The notes below the pieces were generated by a model that saw only the letters and a program-made list of their open reading frames with translations, did no database searches and was not told where the DNA came from. Below, piece by piece: positions 1 through 9,553 of a stretch of DNA of 64,000 nt (position 1 is its first letter; every line of letters starts with the position of its first letter). Made by a program: the position numbers and the translations under genes. The DNA is from Arthonia radiata (Eukaryota; Ascomycota; Arthoniomycetes; Arthoniales; Arthoniaceae), in assembly GCA_002989075.1 (NCBI GenBank), contig PSQN01000005.1:930001-994000 (forward strand). Reading direction: 5' to 3'.

Positions 1-965
1 GCTTCGGGAATGCCGTGTATGTGTGTTCTCGCAGGGGGTTCTTTCGAGCCTGGCGTCCTCCGCGGAACATTGTCCAGATTCAGTGGCTCTGCCACACGAG
101 CGCTGAGAGGTATACTGGAAGCAATGGCGACTGAGCTGGCCGTGAGACCGTTTTTGGAGCGCGCTGGAACATTTGGCACAGGCACTGGGCTGGGTCTGGA
201 CTGGAGAACGGAGGTCGAAGAACCCCCTCCATTTGGCGCTGAGACCATTTGGAGAGGAGGGCCAACTGCGGCCAGGGCTGATTATGGCTGCACGACCCGC
301 GAACGTGTGGGACAAAGATGCTGTGACAACCAACAGTGCGACCGACGACTCAAGTGGCTGCTAGTTTGTCGCTGCTGGAGCATTTGGATGTGGACGGCAC
401 GGCTTTAGGAGGACTGGCGGATGTATATCATGCACAGGGTTTTGACGGTTGAAGGTGGAAGTCTCATTGACTGCTGTCCGCGAGTGAGATCGGTGGCCGT
501 GAGAGTCGTGCAAGTTGGTAATTAGGAGAAGTGAGAGTTGGGGTTTGTGGTGGACGAGAGGAAGATAGGCTTGCTGTATGCAAGGTCGACCAACGTTTCG
601 ATCGAGCCGGCCAACCTTTTTGTCACCGCTTTTGATAATGCGGCAACCCTGTCGTCATATGCACGGCTGATGTGAAGACGGCCGTTCATCGAGGCTTCAC
701 GTCGAGCAATAGGGTCATGAGGATGGCATGCAAGACAGAAAAGGCACTGATGCCTTGATTTGTAGAAGACCAAGAGATGTTCGTCGAGCTGGACTGCCCT
801 TGCTGCGCAGATGCCGAGCGCCAATCAGATCCGCCTGACAAGCGCTGCCGTCGCTATTCCCAAAACGGCACTAGATTTATTTACACCTCTCTTCTGCAGC
901 CGTGACGCTGTTACTCCTAAGGCCCTTACACTGTAGGTTTCACTGAAATATCTCAGTAAGACTAA
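1..965. other. No supported gene
   Basis: Open frames exist on both strands (for example about 130 codons at 10-408 plus and 100 codons at 522-824 minus). None has a recognisable domain or convincing splice structure. The stretch is normal-composition fungal DNA upstream of SLX1 and probably holds its promoter. I see no repeat or RNA gene. Confidence 0.5.
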
Positions 966-2601
966 ATGGACCGGCCTGTACCAGCATTCTATTGTGTATA
1001 TCTTCTGCGTTCAAAGCGATCTCCGCAAAGTCTACTATACATAGGCTCCACTCCGAATCCGCGTCGCCGTTTGCGACAACACAACGGGGGCTCAAAGGGT
1101 GGTGCTCAGCGAACACACAAGCCAACGCAGCGACCATGGAAGATGTGTATGATTGTTACAGGCTTTCCGAGCAAGATCGCTGCACTTCAGTTCGAATGGG
1201 CTTGGCAGCATCCACTCAAAACCCGCCACATCGATCCAGATGATCGAGGCGAGGCGAGTTCTACTAAACGCTTCAGTCCAAAGTCTGTTCGCCAGTGTGT
1301 GCCATACCTGCACATGCTGTTGAGGAACAAGGCTTTTGTGCGCTGGCCACTACAGCTCCAATTCTTCGCCGAGGATGCTCACAGGGAATGGCTTCGTTAC
1401 GTCGCTTCCATCCCGAAATCTCTTCCTTCCTGGATGTCAACCAAGTTGGTGTCCAACGACGCACAAATGGTCTCGAAACCACGCAAGTCGAAGAAAACAC
1501 AAGACCTGCCGCCCGTAGAAGAGCAGCCGGTAGCGCCAGACGAGCCTCAACCTTCGATCGATGCTCTTGACGTCACTTATCAACCACTCAAAGCGCGAAT
1601 GAAGTCAACGATTGATCGGATTGGTGCCAAAAAGCTTGCGTGTTCTGTTTGCACTAAGTCTTTGGGGATAGAAATGGTAAGTCTCAGAGCATTTGTAGAC
1701 TCCGTTCTGTTGCGTGAAAGGCAATGCTTAGCAGTGGTCGCGCCGGCGTTGCTCAAAGTACTTTGTTTGAGACTGGAATTGACTTCGGAAGAGGCTTTGC
1801 TGACATCATGTTTCTAGGTAAGTCGCAGAGCAGCCACACACTTTGTCTTATTGCGTGAAAGTCAATGCTTGGCAGCCGGTGCACCCGCGTCGCCTGGAAT
1901 AATATTGTTTGAAATAGCAATACTCGTCAGGAGTTGCTGTACTGACAGCTCGTTCTTAGGACAATATCTTGACCTGCTCGCATGGTGGGTGTGATATGGC
2001 AAGCCATATCCAATGCCTATCGCACCGCTTCCTTCAGAACAATGGAGGTCGCGAAACTATGCTTCCAGTCTGTGGGACTTGCCCAGAGTGCTGCGGAACG
2101 CTGCTATGGTCTGACTTGGTCACGGACTTGTCTTTACGCATGCGGGGCGAGGCTCAAGTGCGCAAGCTTCTGAAGAAACCTCGATCGAAGAAGGCGGATG
2201 CCACCGGCGGAGATGCAGACGTGGAGACTGAAGAGCCAGATGATGAACATCCGTCGGATGAGGATGGCTTCCTCGACATCGACGGAATAGACGGAGTTGG
2301 CGATTATGGTAAGTCTTAGAGTATCCACGCAGCCGGCCCTTTACCTCCTTATGATCCTTTCAGCGGCCCGTCTGTCCGCACTGCTCTAGAACAATGGTTT
2401 CAGATGCGATTGTAACTGGTGTGCATGCTGTACACAAGTATGTTTGCTGACACTGTTTGCCCAGGCCGTGTCCCAGGTATTCAACACGACTCCAAACATC
2501 ATCGCCCGAAACTTCCTACACCTAAACGTGGGAAGAGGAAGGCCGAGGAAGCTACCATCGCCAACAGCGACCCTGACGACATAGAGGCTCTCTCAGGCTA
2601 G
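966..2601 (+). CDS. slx1: SLX1 structure-specific endonuclease subunit (GIY-YIG)
   Basis: This is the catalytic subunit of the nuclear SLX1-SLX4 endonuclease, which cuts branched DNA such as Holliday junctions and 5' flaps. Exons 966-1676, 1960-2308 and 2465-2601 join in frame to about 398 aa. The GIY-YIG nuclease lies at residues 8-90: CVYLL (10-14), YIGST (25-29), an arginine-rich RRRLRQH stretch (33-39) and the catalytic-type glutamate in FEWAW (E78). The C-terminal RING/PHD-like zinc domain begins with CSVC at the end of exon 1 and continues with CSHGGC and CPEC in exon 2. The last exon is a basic, PCNA-independent-looking tail ending in an acidic patch. The first intron is a 283-bp tandem of two homologous introns (separate entry). 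The start is the first ATG before the conserved motif. The family match is strong; the exact splicing of intron 1 is inferred. Confidence 0.92.
1677..1959 (+). repeat. Tandem pair of homologous introns inside slx1
   Basis: Two units lie back to back: 1677-1817 (141 bp) and 1818-1959 (142 bp). Each begins GTAAGTC-CAGAGCA and ends in a pyrimidine-rich TTCTAG or TTCTTAG. Aligned blocks include TTGCGTGAAAG-CAATGCTT-GCAG, a TTGTTTGA block and CTGACA near the 3' end. The junction reads CTAG|GTAAGT, so removing the first unit recreates a perfect donor. The first unit is open in frame apart from its last codon, which is the TAG of its own acceptor. Retaining it would therefore truncate the protein at that point. 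Confidence 0.85.
2309..2464 (+). repeat. Second slx1 intron, third member of the same intron family
   Basis: This 156-bp intron also starts GTAAGTC-TAGAG, followed by a CCAC-GCAGCCGG stretch like unit two of the tandem. It ends TTTGCTGACA followed by a CAG acceptor, like unit one. Its middle has diverged. The likeness at both ends to the two preceding introns suggests a common source, as in introner-like elements, but the similarity is partial. Confidence 0.6.
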
Positions 2602-2645
2602 TCTCCAAAGTCGGGCTTTCATGGATGATTCAAGGCCATGATAAT

Positions 2646-3320
2646 TCAAGGCCATGGCTCGACTTTCCTCAATGGGGATTTCGAGCTAAGCACTTGCTGT
2701 ATGACCCCTTCAGCTACTGCCAGCACGTGGGCCGCAACTTCCTGATGAGATTTGCCGCCATCGATGATCTGCAAATCCTCTCCATCGGGGCCTTGCTGCA
2801 GCTCTGCGAAAGTCTGCCTCACTTGATCTTGTAGCTCGCGCTTTTCGTACTTCTCCTCACCGAAGCCACCTCTCTTGGCTGCATCCTCGGCAGAGATGCT
2901 GAGGAAGATGCAGACGTCCGGTCGCGGCAGTCCTTCATCAGGCTTTCGAGCCCACTTCAGACCGAGGCTTGAATTCTGTTTAGCTGCCGAGTATACAGCG
3001 CCGCTGTAGTAGTATCGGTCAATCACCAACGTCGTACCGGACGCGATATCTTCCTCAATGGACGCAGCAGCTTCCCATCGGTTCGCAGAAAACAGGAGAT
3101 GGATGACGTGGTCTTCAATATTGCTGCTGCCTTTTAGATAGTTATCGATCATCTGCCCGATCACCGTCGTTCGATCTGGAAAACGCATGTGTTTCACCCG
3201 CTGGCCGCGATCTTCAAGCGCGCTGCAAAGCTGCCCGCATTGCGTCGACTTGCCTGCCTTGTCGAGACCCTCGAAGACGATTAGAGCTCCACGTGCTGAT
3301 TTGTTTCCGCCGCTCATCAT
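2646..3320 (-). CDS. cdc8: Thymidylate kinase (dTMP kinase)
   Basis: Phosphorylates dTMP to dTDP with ATP, an essential step of dTTP synthesis. The 224-aa product is intronless and of normal length. It shows the P-loop FEGLDKAGKST (16-26), a dTMP-site FPDR (47-50), the DRYYYSG motif (101-107) and a lid region RGGFGEEKYEKR after residue 155. Two adjacent Met codons open the frame and either could be used. It converges on slx1: the two stop codons are only about 45 bp apart, so the transcripts probably overlap at their 3' ends. Codon use looks like that of the other housekeeping genes here. Confidence 0.95.
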   Translation of the reverse strand: MMSGGNKSARGALIVFEGLDKAGKSTQCGQLCSALEDRGQRVKHMRFPDRTTVIGQMIDNYLKGSSNIEDHVIHLLFSANRWEAAASIEEDIASGTTLVIDRYYYSGAVYSAAKQNSSLGLKWARKPDEGLPRPDVCIFLSISAEDAAKRGGFGEEKYEKRELQDQVRQTFAELQQGPDGEDLQIIDGGKSHQEVAAHVLAVAEGVIQQVLSSKSPLRKVEPWP

Positions 3321-4164
3321 CGCAGAGACTGTTCAGTTGTTCATGCGTTGGCCTCGGGCAGCCGAAAAGAATCGCATTCCATTACTAATAAGGTATATGG
3401 CTTTTATCACATTCCGACTAACATGGTAGGAAGGTAGGTACAGGAGGATGAGACGGAAGATATGAGTGCGTTCATCACGTGATCCCAATATATGCCTATT
3501 CAGGCAATTCTCCACCAGGCATCCCGTGTCTTGGCATGGCCATCTGGACTGGGCGATCCTGCACACAACAATTACATTATTACGCAGAAGCTTTTCCTAA
3601 TGCGTACTAGCTTCGATGAGCTCAATGCTATGTCTCGAAGTGCTTTCGAGTCTAATGGCAGTCAAACGGCAAGGATTTGTAGCGGCTTCGTTTTGTCGCT
3701 GCGGCGAATAGCAACAAAAGACACCCTTAATGATAAACGGGCTCCAGCACATCTTCCCCTTCCCTGAACGTTGAAGTCTTCGTTGATGATGATTAATAGA
3801 ACTACTACCTGATTCAATAACTCATCCAAAGTGTGGCAGGACCGTCCCATTCAAAAACCGACCCACAAGATCGCGGCATCTTCCACGTTATCATCCCCAG
3901 CTGACAACGGGCGAATTTCCATTCCAGCATACCTGCTGCGAAGGGGATCGTGCTCACGTAGAGTAGCACCAGGGATATAGACAGAGACCAGTACGGCGAT
4001 TCTCACGAAGAACAAAGCATTGCCAAAACCTTCACACCTTCCTTGGACTAGGATGCGTCATCCAAGTAGTTTGCGCCGGACATGAGCATGCGCCGAATGC
4101 GCCGACTCCTCCGTCCTCAGACATAAAATCCGCCACTTTAGCATCCCGTACCAACGTCCTAGCT
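3321..4164. other. Intergenic, contains one arm of a dispersed inverted repeat
   Basis: No gene is supported. The 5' end holds the thymidylate kinase promoter. A stretch at about 3443-3560 is similar, in inverted orientation, to 51674-51786 (separate entry). Confidence 0.5.
3443..3560 (-). repeat. Dispersed repeat, left copy (partner at 51.7 kb, inverted)
   Basis: Read on the minus strand, this begins AGGATCGCCCAGTCCAGATGG and runs through an identical ATGCCAAGACACGGGATGCCT block to a CATATCTTC block. The same order occurs on the plus strand at 51674-51786. Identity is high in the first 50 bp and patchy afterwards. In the frame that is open in the partner (reading QM-MPRHGMP), this copy has stop codons, so it is not coding in that frame. 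Confidence 0.65.
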
Positions 4165-4464
4165 TCAACGTGTCCGTCCAGATTGGGTCGCCTTCAATTC
4201 ATCCCTATACGCTTGAATCCTTCTCTTTCTCTCTGCACTGCATTCGTCGTGACTCATGGTCGCCATCTCTTCTCTACTCATTATGCCGGAAGCATCATCC
4301 AACGGACCGTCCGTGGGGTATTTCGGAGGGGGCATTGCCAGTGGGTCGATGAAGCGCGGGGGCTTTTCATGCACTCGACAGCACTTGTCGAAGGGCGAGA
4401 GTATGAGTGAAGCGAGGCATGTGAAGGGTAAGGTAAGGCATATGCCACATTTACGTAATGCCAT
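4165..4464 (-). CDS. Small hypothetical protein (minus-strand cluster, member 1)
   Basis: A 99-aa frame from an ATG. I do not recognise a family. The N-terminal third is hydrophobic (LTLPFTCLASLILSPFDK). Then come an EKPPRFIDP segment and a charged C-terminal helix (SAERKRRIQAYRDELKATQ). Its layout resembles the next ORF: an SPF-plus-lysine/proline hinge and a C-terminal helix with the pattern M-x3-E followed by K/E/R residues. The hydrophobic start could partly be an unspliced intron, so the true N-terminus is uncertain. It is the last of five small ORFs on the same strand within 4 kb. Confidence 0.4.
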   Translation of the reverse strand: MALRKCGICLTLPFTCLASLILSPFDKCCRVHEKPPRFIDPLAMPPPKYPTDGPLDDASGIMSREEMATMSHDECSAERKRRIQAYRDELKATQSGRTR

Positions 4465-4694
4465 TTTGCAGAATAGCAGTTAAAGTGGTATGTGTGGGGA
4501 GCGGAAGGAAGTTGACTGAAGTGAACATTAAATGAGCAGTATCAGTCTCACTATATAGGCAATATTCATTCTCAATGGGCTATGTGTTGTCAAGGGCGTG
4601 GGCGCGGGTTGGCTTGTACGCAATACGAGATGGACAAGTGAAGCGGATATGCTCGTGTCAGACCGTACACCTTACAGCATCCCCTCTAACTATC

Positions 4695-4928
4695 CTAGCT
4701 CTCATGCTTCTGGTCGTGTTGCTCTGCTTTCTGTTTCGCGTCCCTCTCCCGCAGCCTTCTTGCTTTCTCTTTATCGTACTCGTCAGCGGTCATGCGCAGG
4801 TACTCGACGGGCCACATCACGCCGTCTGGATCGATTGCTTGTGTAGCCGCGAAAGTAGCTCTCGGACGTTCAGGCTTTTTGTGGAAGGGAGAAAGCCCGG
4901 AGAAAAACGAGCGGATTGTGTCCCACAT
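4695..4928 (-). CDS. Small hypothetical protein (minus-strand cluster, member 2)
   Basis: A 77-aa frame from ATG. It starts with an amphipathic segment (MWDTIRSFFSGLSPFHKKP), followed by a proline/alanine linker and a strongly charged C-terminal helix (ADEYDKEKARRLRERDAK). There is no signal peptide or membrane span and no recognised domain. The N-terminal SPFHKKP and the C-terminal helix recall the neighbouring 4165-4464 frame (SPFDK and SAERKRRIQAYRDE). They may be diverged paralogues; this is an inference from eye alignment only. Confidence 0.45.
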   Translation of the reverse strand: MWDTIRSFFSGLSPFHKKPERPRATFAATQAIDPDGVMWPVEYLRMTADEYDKEKARRLRERDAKQKAEQHDQKHES

Positions 4929-5169
4929 GTCTGATACTCGTGTGCTGGATAGGAACTGAAATGACGTTCACGGTGAGCGAAAACGAGATTACTGGAGTGT
5001 ACGTCGGACGAACAGTGGAAGTCGCAAGATAAAGGCGTCTCTCTTTCAATGGACTAAGTGTCATCATCAGCTGAAATGCTGGTCGCCTCGCAAGTTGCAC
5101 CCGAACGAGCATGAAGCTGGTGCAGCAGCTTTTTCCCCCAGACACGCCGTGGACGCCTATCACACCATC

Positions 5170-5445
5170 CTATGCCGGTGAAACCCCGGTCTCTTTCTCA
5201 ACACTTGACATCTTTGCTCCTTCTTCCCTGTGCTTTTCATGATTGTGGCTGAATAGTCCAAATCTGTGCTCCTCGGTGGGATTGATCTCTGGTAGTCCAG
5301 CACTTGGTTGGTGATGATGTTCCTTTGACGGCTCTGCTTTGGGGGCTTGCCAATTGGGGTTTGAGTAGACTTGCGCCGACGCGGCGGTACTGGCCTGTGG
5401 TGCAGGCTTCTTGCGCCTGATACCGAGCTTCCTGAGAAGGTCCAT
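5170..5445 (-). CDS. Small hypothetical protein (minus-strand cluster, member 3)
   Basis: A 91-aa frame starting at MDLLRKLGIRRKKPAP. The frame is open 23 codons further upstream, but this ATG gives an N-terminus like the other cluster members: a short hydrophobic/basic helix followed by KKP. The rest is low-complexity and hydrophilic, rich in A, S, H, E and P, and probably disordered. No family is recognised and no signal peptide is visible. Confidence 0.4.
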   Translation of the reverse strand: MDLLRKLGIRRKKPAPQASTAASAQVYSNPNWQAPKAEPSKEHHHQPSAGLPEINPTEEHRFGLFSHNHEKHREEGAKMSSVEKETGVSPA

Positions 5446-6671
5446 TGTAGTGCGATGGCAGCGTAAGTACTCGTGAGGCTTGTGATCTGCTCTTGTGTCG
5501 CGTAATGTAGGCACTCAAGGGTATGTGCAGTGCAATGTAAGTGCTAGTGGAGTGGGAGGCTTCAAAGGATTGATCAATGTTGCTAAGGGCGCCTGAGGGC
5601 GGAATGGACGCTTTGTACAACAGCAACAAATAGATCAGCCATCTGTCAACAGCACATTACACGTCTACAGCGATGCAATAGGCTGCACCGTAGAGCCCTT
5701 TGAGGACACGTCAGACCCAGTCAGTCATCAAGGACGGTCATCAGAGGGCGCTAGACCGGTGGCCTTTGCGAAGCCGCGGACGCTGCTCAACCCTCGCACT
5801 TGGACGCACTGTTGCTGCAGCCGAGGCCACACGCGAGTGACACTCGAAGCTCTTGCAAATTATTCCTGCAGAGTATTACCTGCACTCTTTCCAATAGGCG
5901 CACTCAGCGAACTCGCACTTGCGGCGGAAGAAGACACAACAAGGAACGGACTGAGTAGGGAGTACTCTGGATTATGAGCAAGGATTATGCCTGAGAAAAT
6001 TCCGGTGGGCAAGCTTCAGTGCGACTACTATTCACTGCGCACCTCAACAGCTGCTGATAGGTCTTTTCATGGCGACCTTCCGACGCGCTGGCCGGCTTGC
6101 TCGACGATCTTTACGCTGTCTATGACGACCTTTACAGGAATATGCTGGTATGCTGCGGCAAAAGGAGCTCCAAGAACAGGCGCACAAGTAGCCGGACAGA
6201 GTGAACATTGATTCAAGCGTGGTCTGAGCGGGCGATTGCTGAAGGCGTCCGATCAGGGAAGGATCGGGCGGAAGTGCGCCAGGTCTTTCGTTGCATCGCC
6301 GAAGACTATCTTGAAGAAGCTCTGAGACTCTTTTCGAGTGAGAACTCGGCACTATAAAGTTTCAATCTTACAGGTTTAACGAAGAAGACAGATTGCAGAT
6401 TCTCGAATCGGCTTGGCGTATTTTGAAACTGCCGCTTCTGGAAGGCGGTGACGCTGACATATCTATTCCTTGATTCTCACCACGTCCCGCCTCGCTGTAT
6501 CCTCTTGGGATAAAACAGTGGTGCCTAAACTCCAGCCGCCTGAGATGGAACAGCGCAAGCCGGTTGTCTGTTTTTGCTGGATAAAACCCTCTCTTTATTG
6601 TATTGCTGATGCCTTACGGGCTCCAAAACACCCAGACCCTAATGAGCCACCATGACAGAACCGACGTTCCC
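5446..6671. other. Intergenic, no supported gene
   Basis: Short frames occur on both strands. A plus-strand stretch near 6070-6355 translates to a plausible helical peptide, but only by crossing stops, so I do not call it. No repeat or RNA gene was seen. Confidence 0.4.
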
Positions 6672-6953
6672 TCACCGGTTTCCATCATTAGGAGCTTCAG
6701 GTTCTGGCTTTGAGGCTTTGCTGACACACTCAACGCTGTTTCTAGCGTCCTTGAAGAGGTGACGTCCTTTCTCCGCAAGGTATTCGTTAAGCACCTTATC
6801 TCTGGCTCTCTGGTCTTGTTCGTTCAAATGCCAAGGTGTGGAGGACGCTCTTTTTGCCGAGTATCTTTTGCTGGAGCTCGACTGCTGCTTTTCGCCCAGT
6901 TCGTTCACATCGTCCGGGTAGTCAAGTGGCGGTAGAGTGGTGCCCGTACCCAT
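6672..6953 (-). CDS. Small hypothetical protein (minus-strand cluster, member 4)
   Basis: A 93-aa frame from ATG. The N-terminal half is serine/lysine-rich, followed by a helix-like stretch (NEQDQRARDKVLNEYLAEKG) and a proline/glutamate tail. No family is recognised and no signal peptide or membrane span is seen. Orientation, size and charged C-terminal helix match the other small ORFs of the cluster. It lacks their N-terminal hydrophobic-then-KKP pattern, so membership is weaker. Confidence 0.4.
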   Translation of the reverse strand: MGTGTTLPPLDYPDDVNELGEKQQSSSSKRYSAKRASSTPWHLNEQDQRARDKVLNEYLAEKGRHLFKDARNSVECVSKASKPEPEAPNDGNR

Positions 6954-7904
6954 AGCTGGTAAGGGAAGGTTTCCTTTGTGACCGGGAGTGCAAAAATGGT
7001 AGAAATCTCAGAGACGTTCTTGGAGCAAAGTTGTAAGCGTACTGCGGTGCCTGCTCATATTCGATCATGCGCAAGTTTGGAGCACACAGCATTACTTATG
7101 GCCAAGTTCATTCTCAGGATTCGAAGCGCTCACTGGGGCCGGTAGAGGACATGTCGGGTTCAAAAACCGAAGTGTGGTCTCACTGTGTAAGATCATAGTT
7201 GATTCGACCAAGGGTTGTTTAACGAACCATGCCGAGGTACGCCTTCGCTTAGGGCCGTGTGAGCTTGAGTAAGCACGGCTGGTAAGAAGCGCCAAGAGAT
7301 CTAGAGGCGTGGCTATTAGGACGTGCTGGGACATCACCATATTCACACATCTCATGTCGGAGGGTACTACCCACGAGATCTTGATATCGATGATCTGCAG
7401 GGTGGCGCTGTCGCCGCAGTTGGGCCACCCTCCATCAAATCCGTGCGAGTTTCCCATGACGGACAATTCACGCGTCAAGCTTACTCAACCAGCCCAGAAT
7501 CCAGCAGCCAACACTGCACGCTTTTTGAACCAGAGTCCGCCGTGTCTGCAGGGCGCGCAATGCAGTGGCCCTTGTACGCCCTGATCTCACCGTGGCATGC
7601 GCCCCCCAAACGCATCCCCGCAAGGCCGTAAGTCCTAGTGCGGCTTGCAATCGTCTCAAAACAGACCAAGAGGAGGGCGGCACAACGACTTGTGGCATGA
7701 TATGAACAAAAGAGGCCGGTGAAGGGAAGAGACGGTAGGGACATTGTGGCAAAAAATGCCTTGCATCAGCTTCCTTTGCCACTATGGTATCTTAAAGGTG
7801 CTCGCATTCACATTCTTTTCTCTCGACTGTGGCAACCTATCTCAACCCTGACTTCATCCGCCCAGGGTCCATCGTACCTCACCATCCGATCGATCCGTCA
7901 TCGT
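6954..7904. other. Intergenic, no supported gene
   Basis: Overlapping open frames on both strands (7092-7782) have no recognisable domain. They look like chance frames in balanced-composition DNA. Confidence 0.4.
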
Positions 7905-8093
7905 CTACCTTTTCACGCCACCAGAGCCATGCGCGGTGCTGTGCGCTTGGTGCTTCCCTGAGGCTCTCTCAGGCTGACCCGCGCATGTGTCTGACGAATC
8001 GGACGTCGGTGTCGGTCTGTAGTCATCCACGACCTTTTTAGGTTTATGTGACAGGTGGATTACCTTCTTGACCAGGTCGGCAAGCTCAGGCAT
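7905..8093 (-). CDS. Small hypothetical protein (minus-strand cluster, member 5)
   Basis: A 62-aa frame if translation starts at MPELADLVKKVIHLSHKPKK. The frame stays open 86 codons further upstream, so a longer product is possible. The chosen start gives an amphipathic helix followed by KPKK, resembling MDLLRKLGIRRKKP at 5445 and the SPFHKKP segment at 4928. The remainder is hydrophilic and Ser/Thr/His-rich. Function is unknown. Confidence 0.35.
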   Translation of the reverse strand: MPELADLVKKVIHLSHKPKKVVDDYRPTPTSDSSDTCAGQPERASGKHQAHSTAHGSGGVKR

Positions 8094-8638
8094 TTTCGGG
8101 TGATGCGAAACGAATTTTATCTCAGCAGACCTATCGAATGATAGCAGGACCTGTGGATATCGGCGTGGAGCAATGAAAGATTTGGGTTCAAAGAGGGTGG
8201 AAAGCGAGGTGATGGATTGTTGGTGATATGCAAGATCAAGTTTCAACAGTGAGTGGGATTGAGAGATAGAAGACGCCGGATGCAAAATTGGCTGAATACT
8301 CTCAGGCCAAGCTGTCCTCGAAGTTACACGTCCTTGCGAGCTGTCGCACATGGACGCATCCGCGACACCTCGCTAAACTTCCTCAACATTTCGTCAAAAT
8401 CCCGAAAGGGGCGAGCAATATGCCTTAAGTGAGCCTCATAGCCAAGCATCAGCATAGCGTATATCGAAAACCGTATTGACGCGCCATGCTAGAAGTCAGC
8501 CAGACTGGTGCGAGGCGACGCCCAACACGGATGATTCATCAAGCCCGGCAACATGCTTGGACCGATTCTCAACAACTTAATGCCTGCTTGCTGCTAGCCG
8601 CTGTTGATGCGGAACACCACGCACACACGGCTTCAGAA
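8094..8638. other. Intergenic / possible 5' leader of the 7905 ORF
   Basis: The minus strand is open from 8351 to 8093 in frame with the small ORF downstream, but there is no domain. The plus-strand frame at 8486-8941 is mostly antisense to the SRR1-like gene. Confidence 0.4.
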
Positions 8639-9553
8639 TCAGGTTTTGAGCGGCCAAAATTGAACAAACTGGATCGACTGCCAACACTGGTGCAGCTTCC
8701 AAGCCTCATCATCGTTGCGACCCTCTTCGTCCTCTTTGTAATAGTAGAACTCATCTGGGGTGTCGTCATCGAATGCTTGCTCGCGACGGTACCGCTGCTC
8801 CAACCTCCGAATATGGTCATCGTGGTCACCAAATGGCCAAGACCAGTCGATAATCAACCCTGGCCGGTCCGAGCGATCTACCAGCCCGTACGGAAAGTTC
8901 TCACTGCCCCTCCAATTGGTGCCAAGATCCATCGTCATTAGGACCCACGGGACGCCAGAGAATGCTGGCAACTGGTCTTGGGTGCCAATATAGCCCTCCA
9001 TACCATAGTGACGCAACAACTCGATATCATCTTCGTCGAAAAGGGGGTCGGCTAGCAATATGCGTATGGGCTGTCTGTGCAACTGTCTTGCCCGTATTGT
9101 AACGCCGATGACCATGCTAAGCTGGGCAGATTCACGCAAAACATTCGATCTTGCCTCTTTCCTCTCGGCCTCGGTTCTTGCGCTCCCTCCGATCACATGG
9201 TGATGGGTCTCTCTCAACTTTCTGATCTCACTGCATATATTTCCAAGACCAAGGACGACAAACACTTGGGTAATTCGAAGGATCGGGTCGTATTTATGCA
9301 GATGTTGTTTAAACTCTTGAGTGTCCTCGCAGTCTGTGTCATTCCACTAGTCGTCTGTAGCGGTTTTCACGCCGTTCAACGCCTCTGTCTGAGCCGCGGC
9401 GTCACGGGTACTACGATGTCTGAAATGTGGATGATAGCTTGGATGAGTGACGTGTTGCGCACTGCGTCCCAGAATGCCGATCTGATATCGAAACGCATGT
9501 ACTAAGCCAGGGGGGTGTTGGGTATTTTGTGCCTGTTGCGAGCTCTCGGCCAT
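8639..9553 (-). CDS. SRR1-like domain protein
   Basis: The long exon 9346-8639 encodes the SRR1-like fold: VFVVLGLGNICSE, a QLSMVIGV helix, then PIRILLADPLFDEDDIELLRHYGM and a later WVLMTMD strand. SRR1 family proteins are linked to circadian and transcriptional regulation in plants and yeast; the fungal role is poorly known. The conserved exon has no ATG before the GLG motif. Upstream the same frame continues past one TAG (9347-9349) to ATG at 9553. That TAG can serve as an intron acceptor. A GTACAT donor at 9502 would give a 156-bp phase-0 intron and a 252-aa protein. Otherwise the gene carries a nonsense codon. The exon 1 choice is inference. Confidence 0.75.

Noticed and set aside
6044-6360. 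Possible exon of a helical protein on the plus strand
   Set aside because: It needs two stop codons to be bypassed and has no supporting splice phases.
8486-8941. 151-codon plus-strand frame
   Set aside because: Largely antisense to the SRR1-like domain and no recognisable motif.
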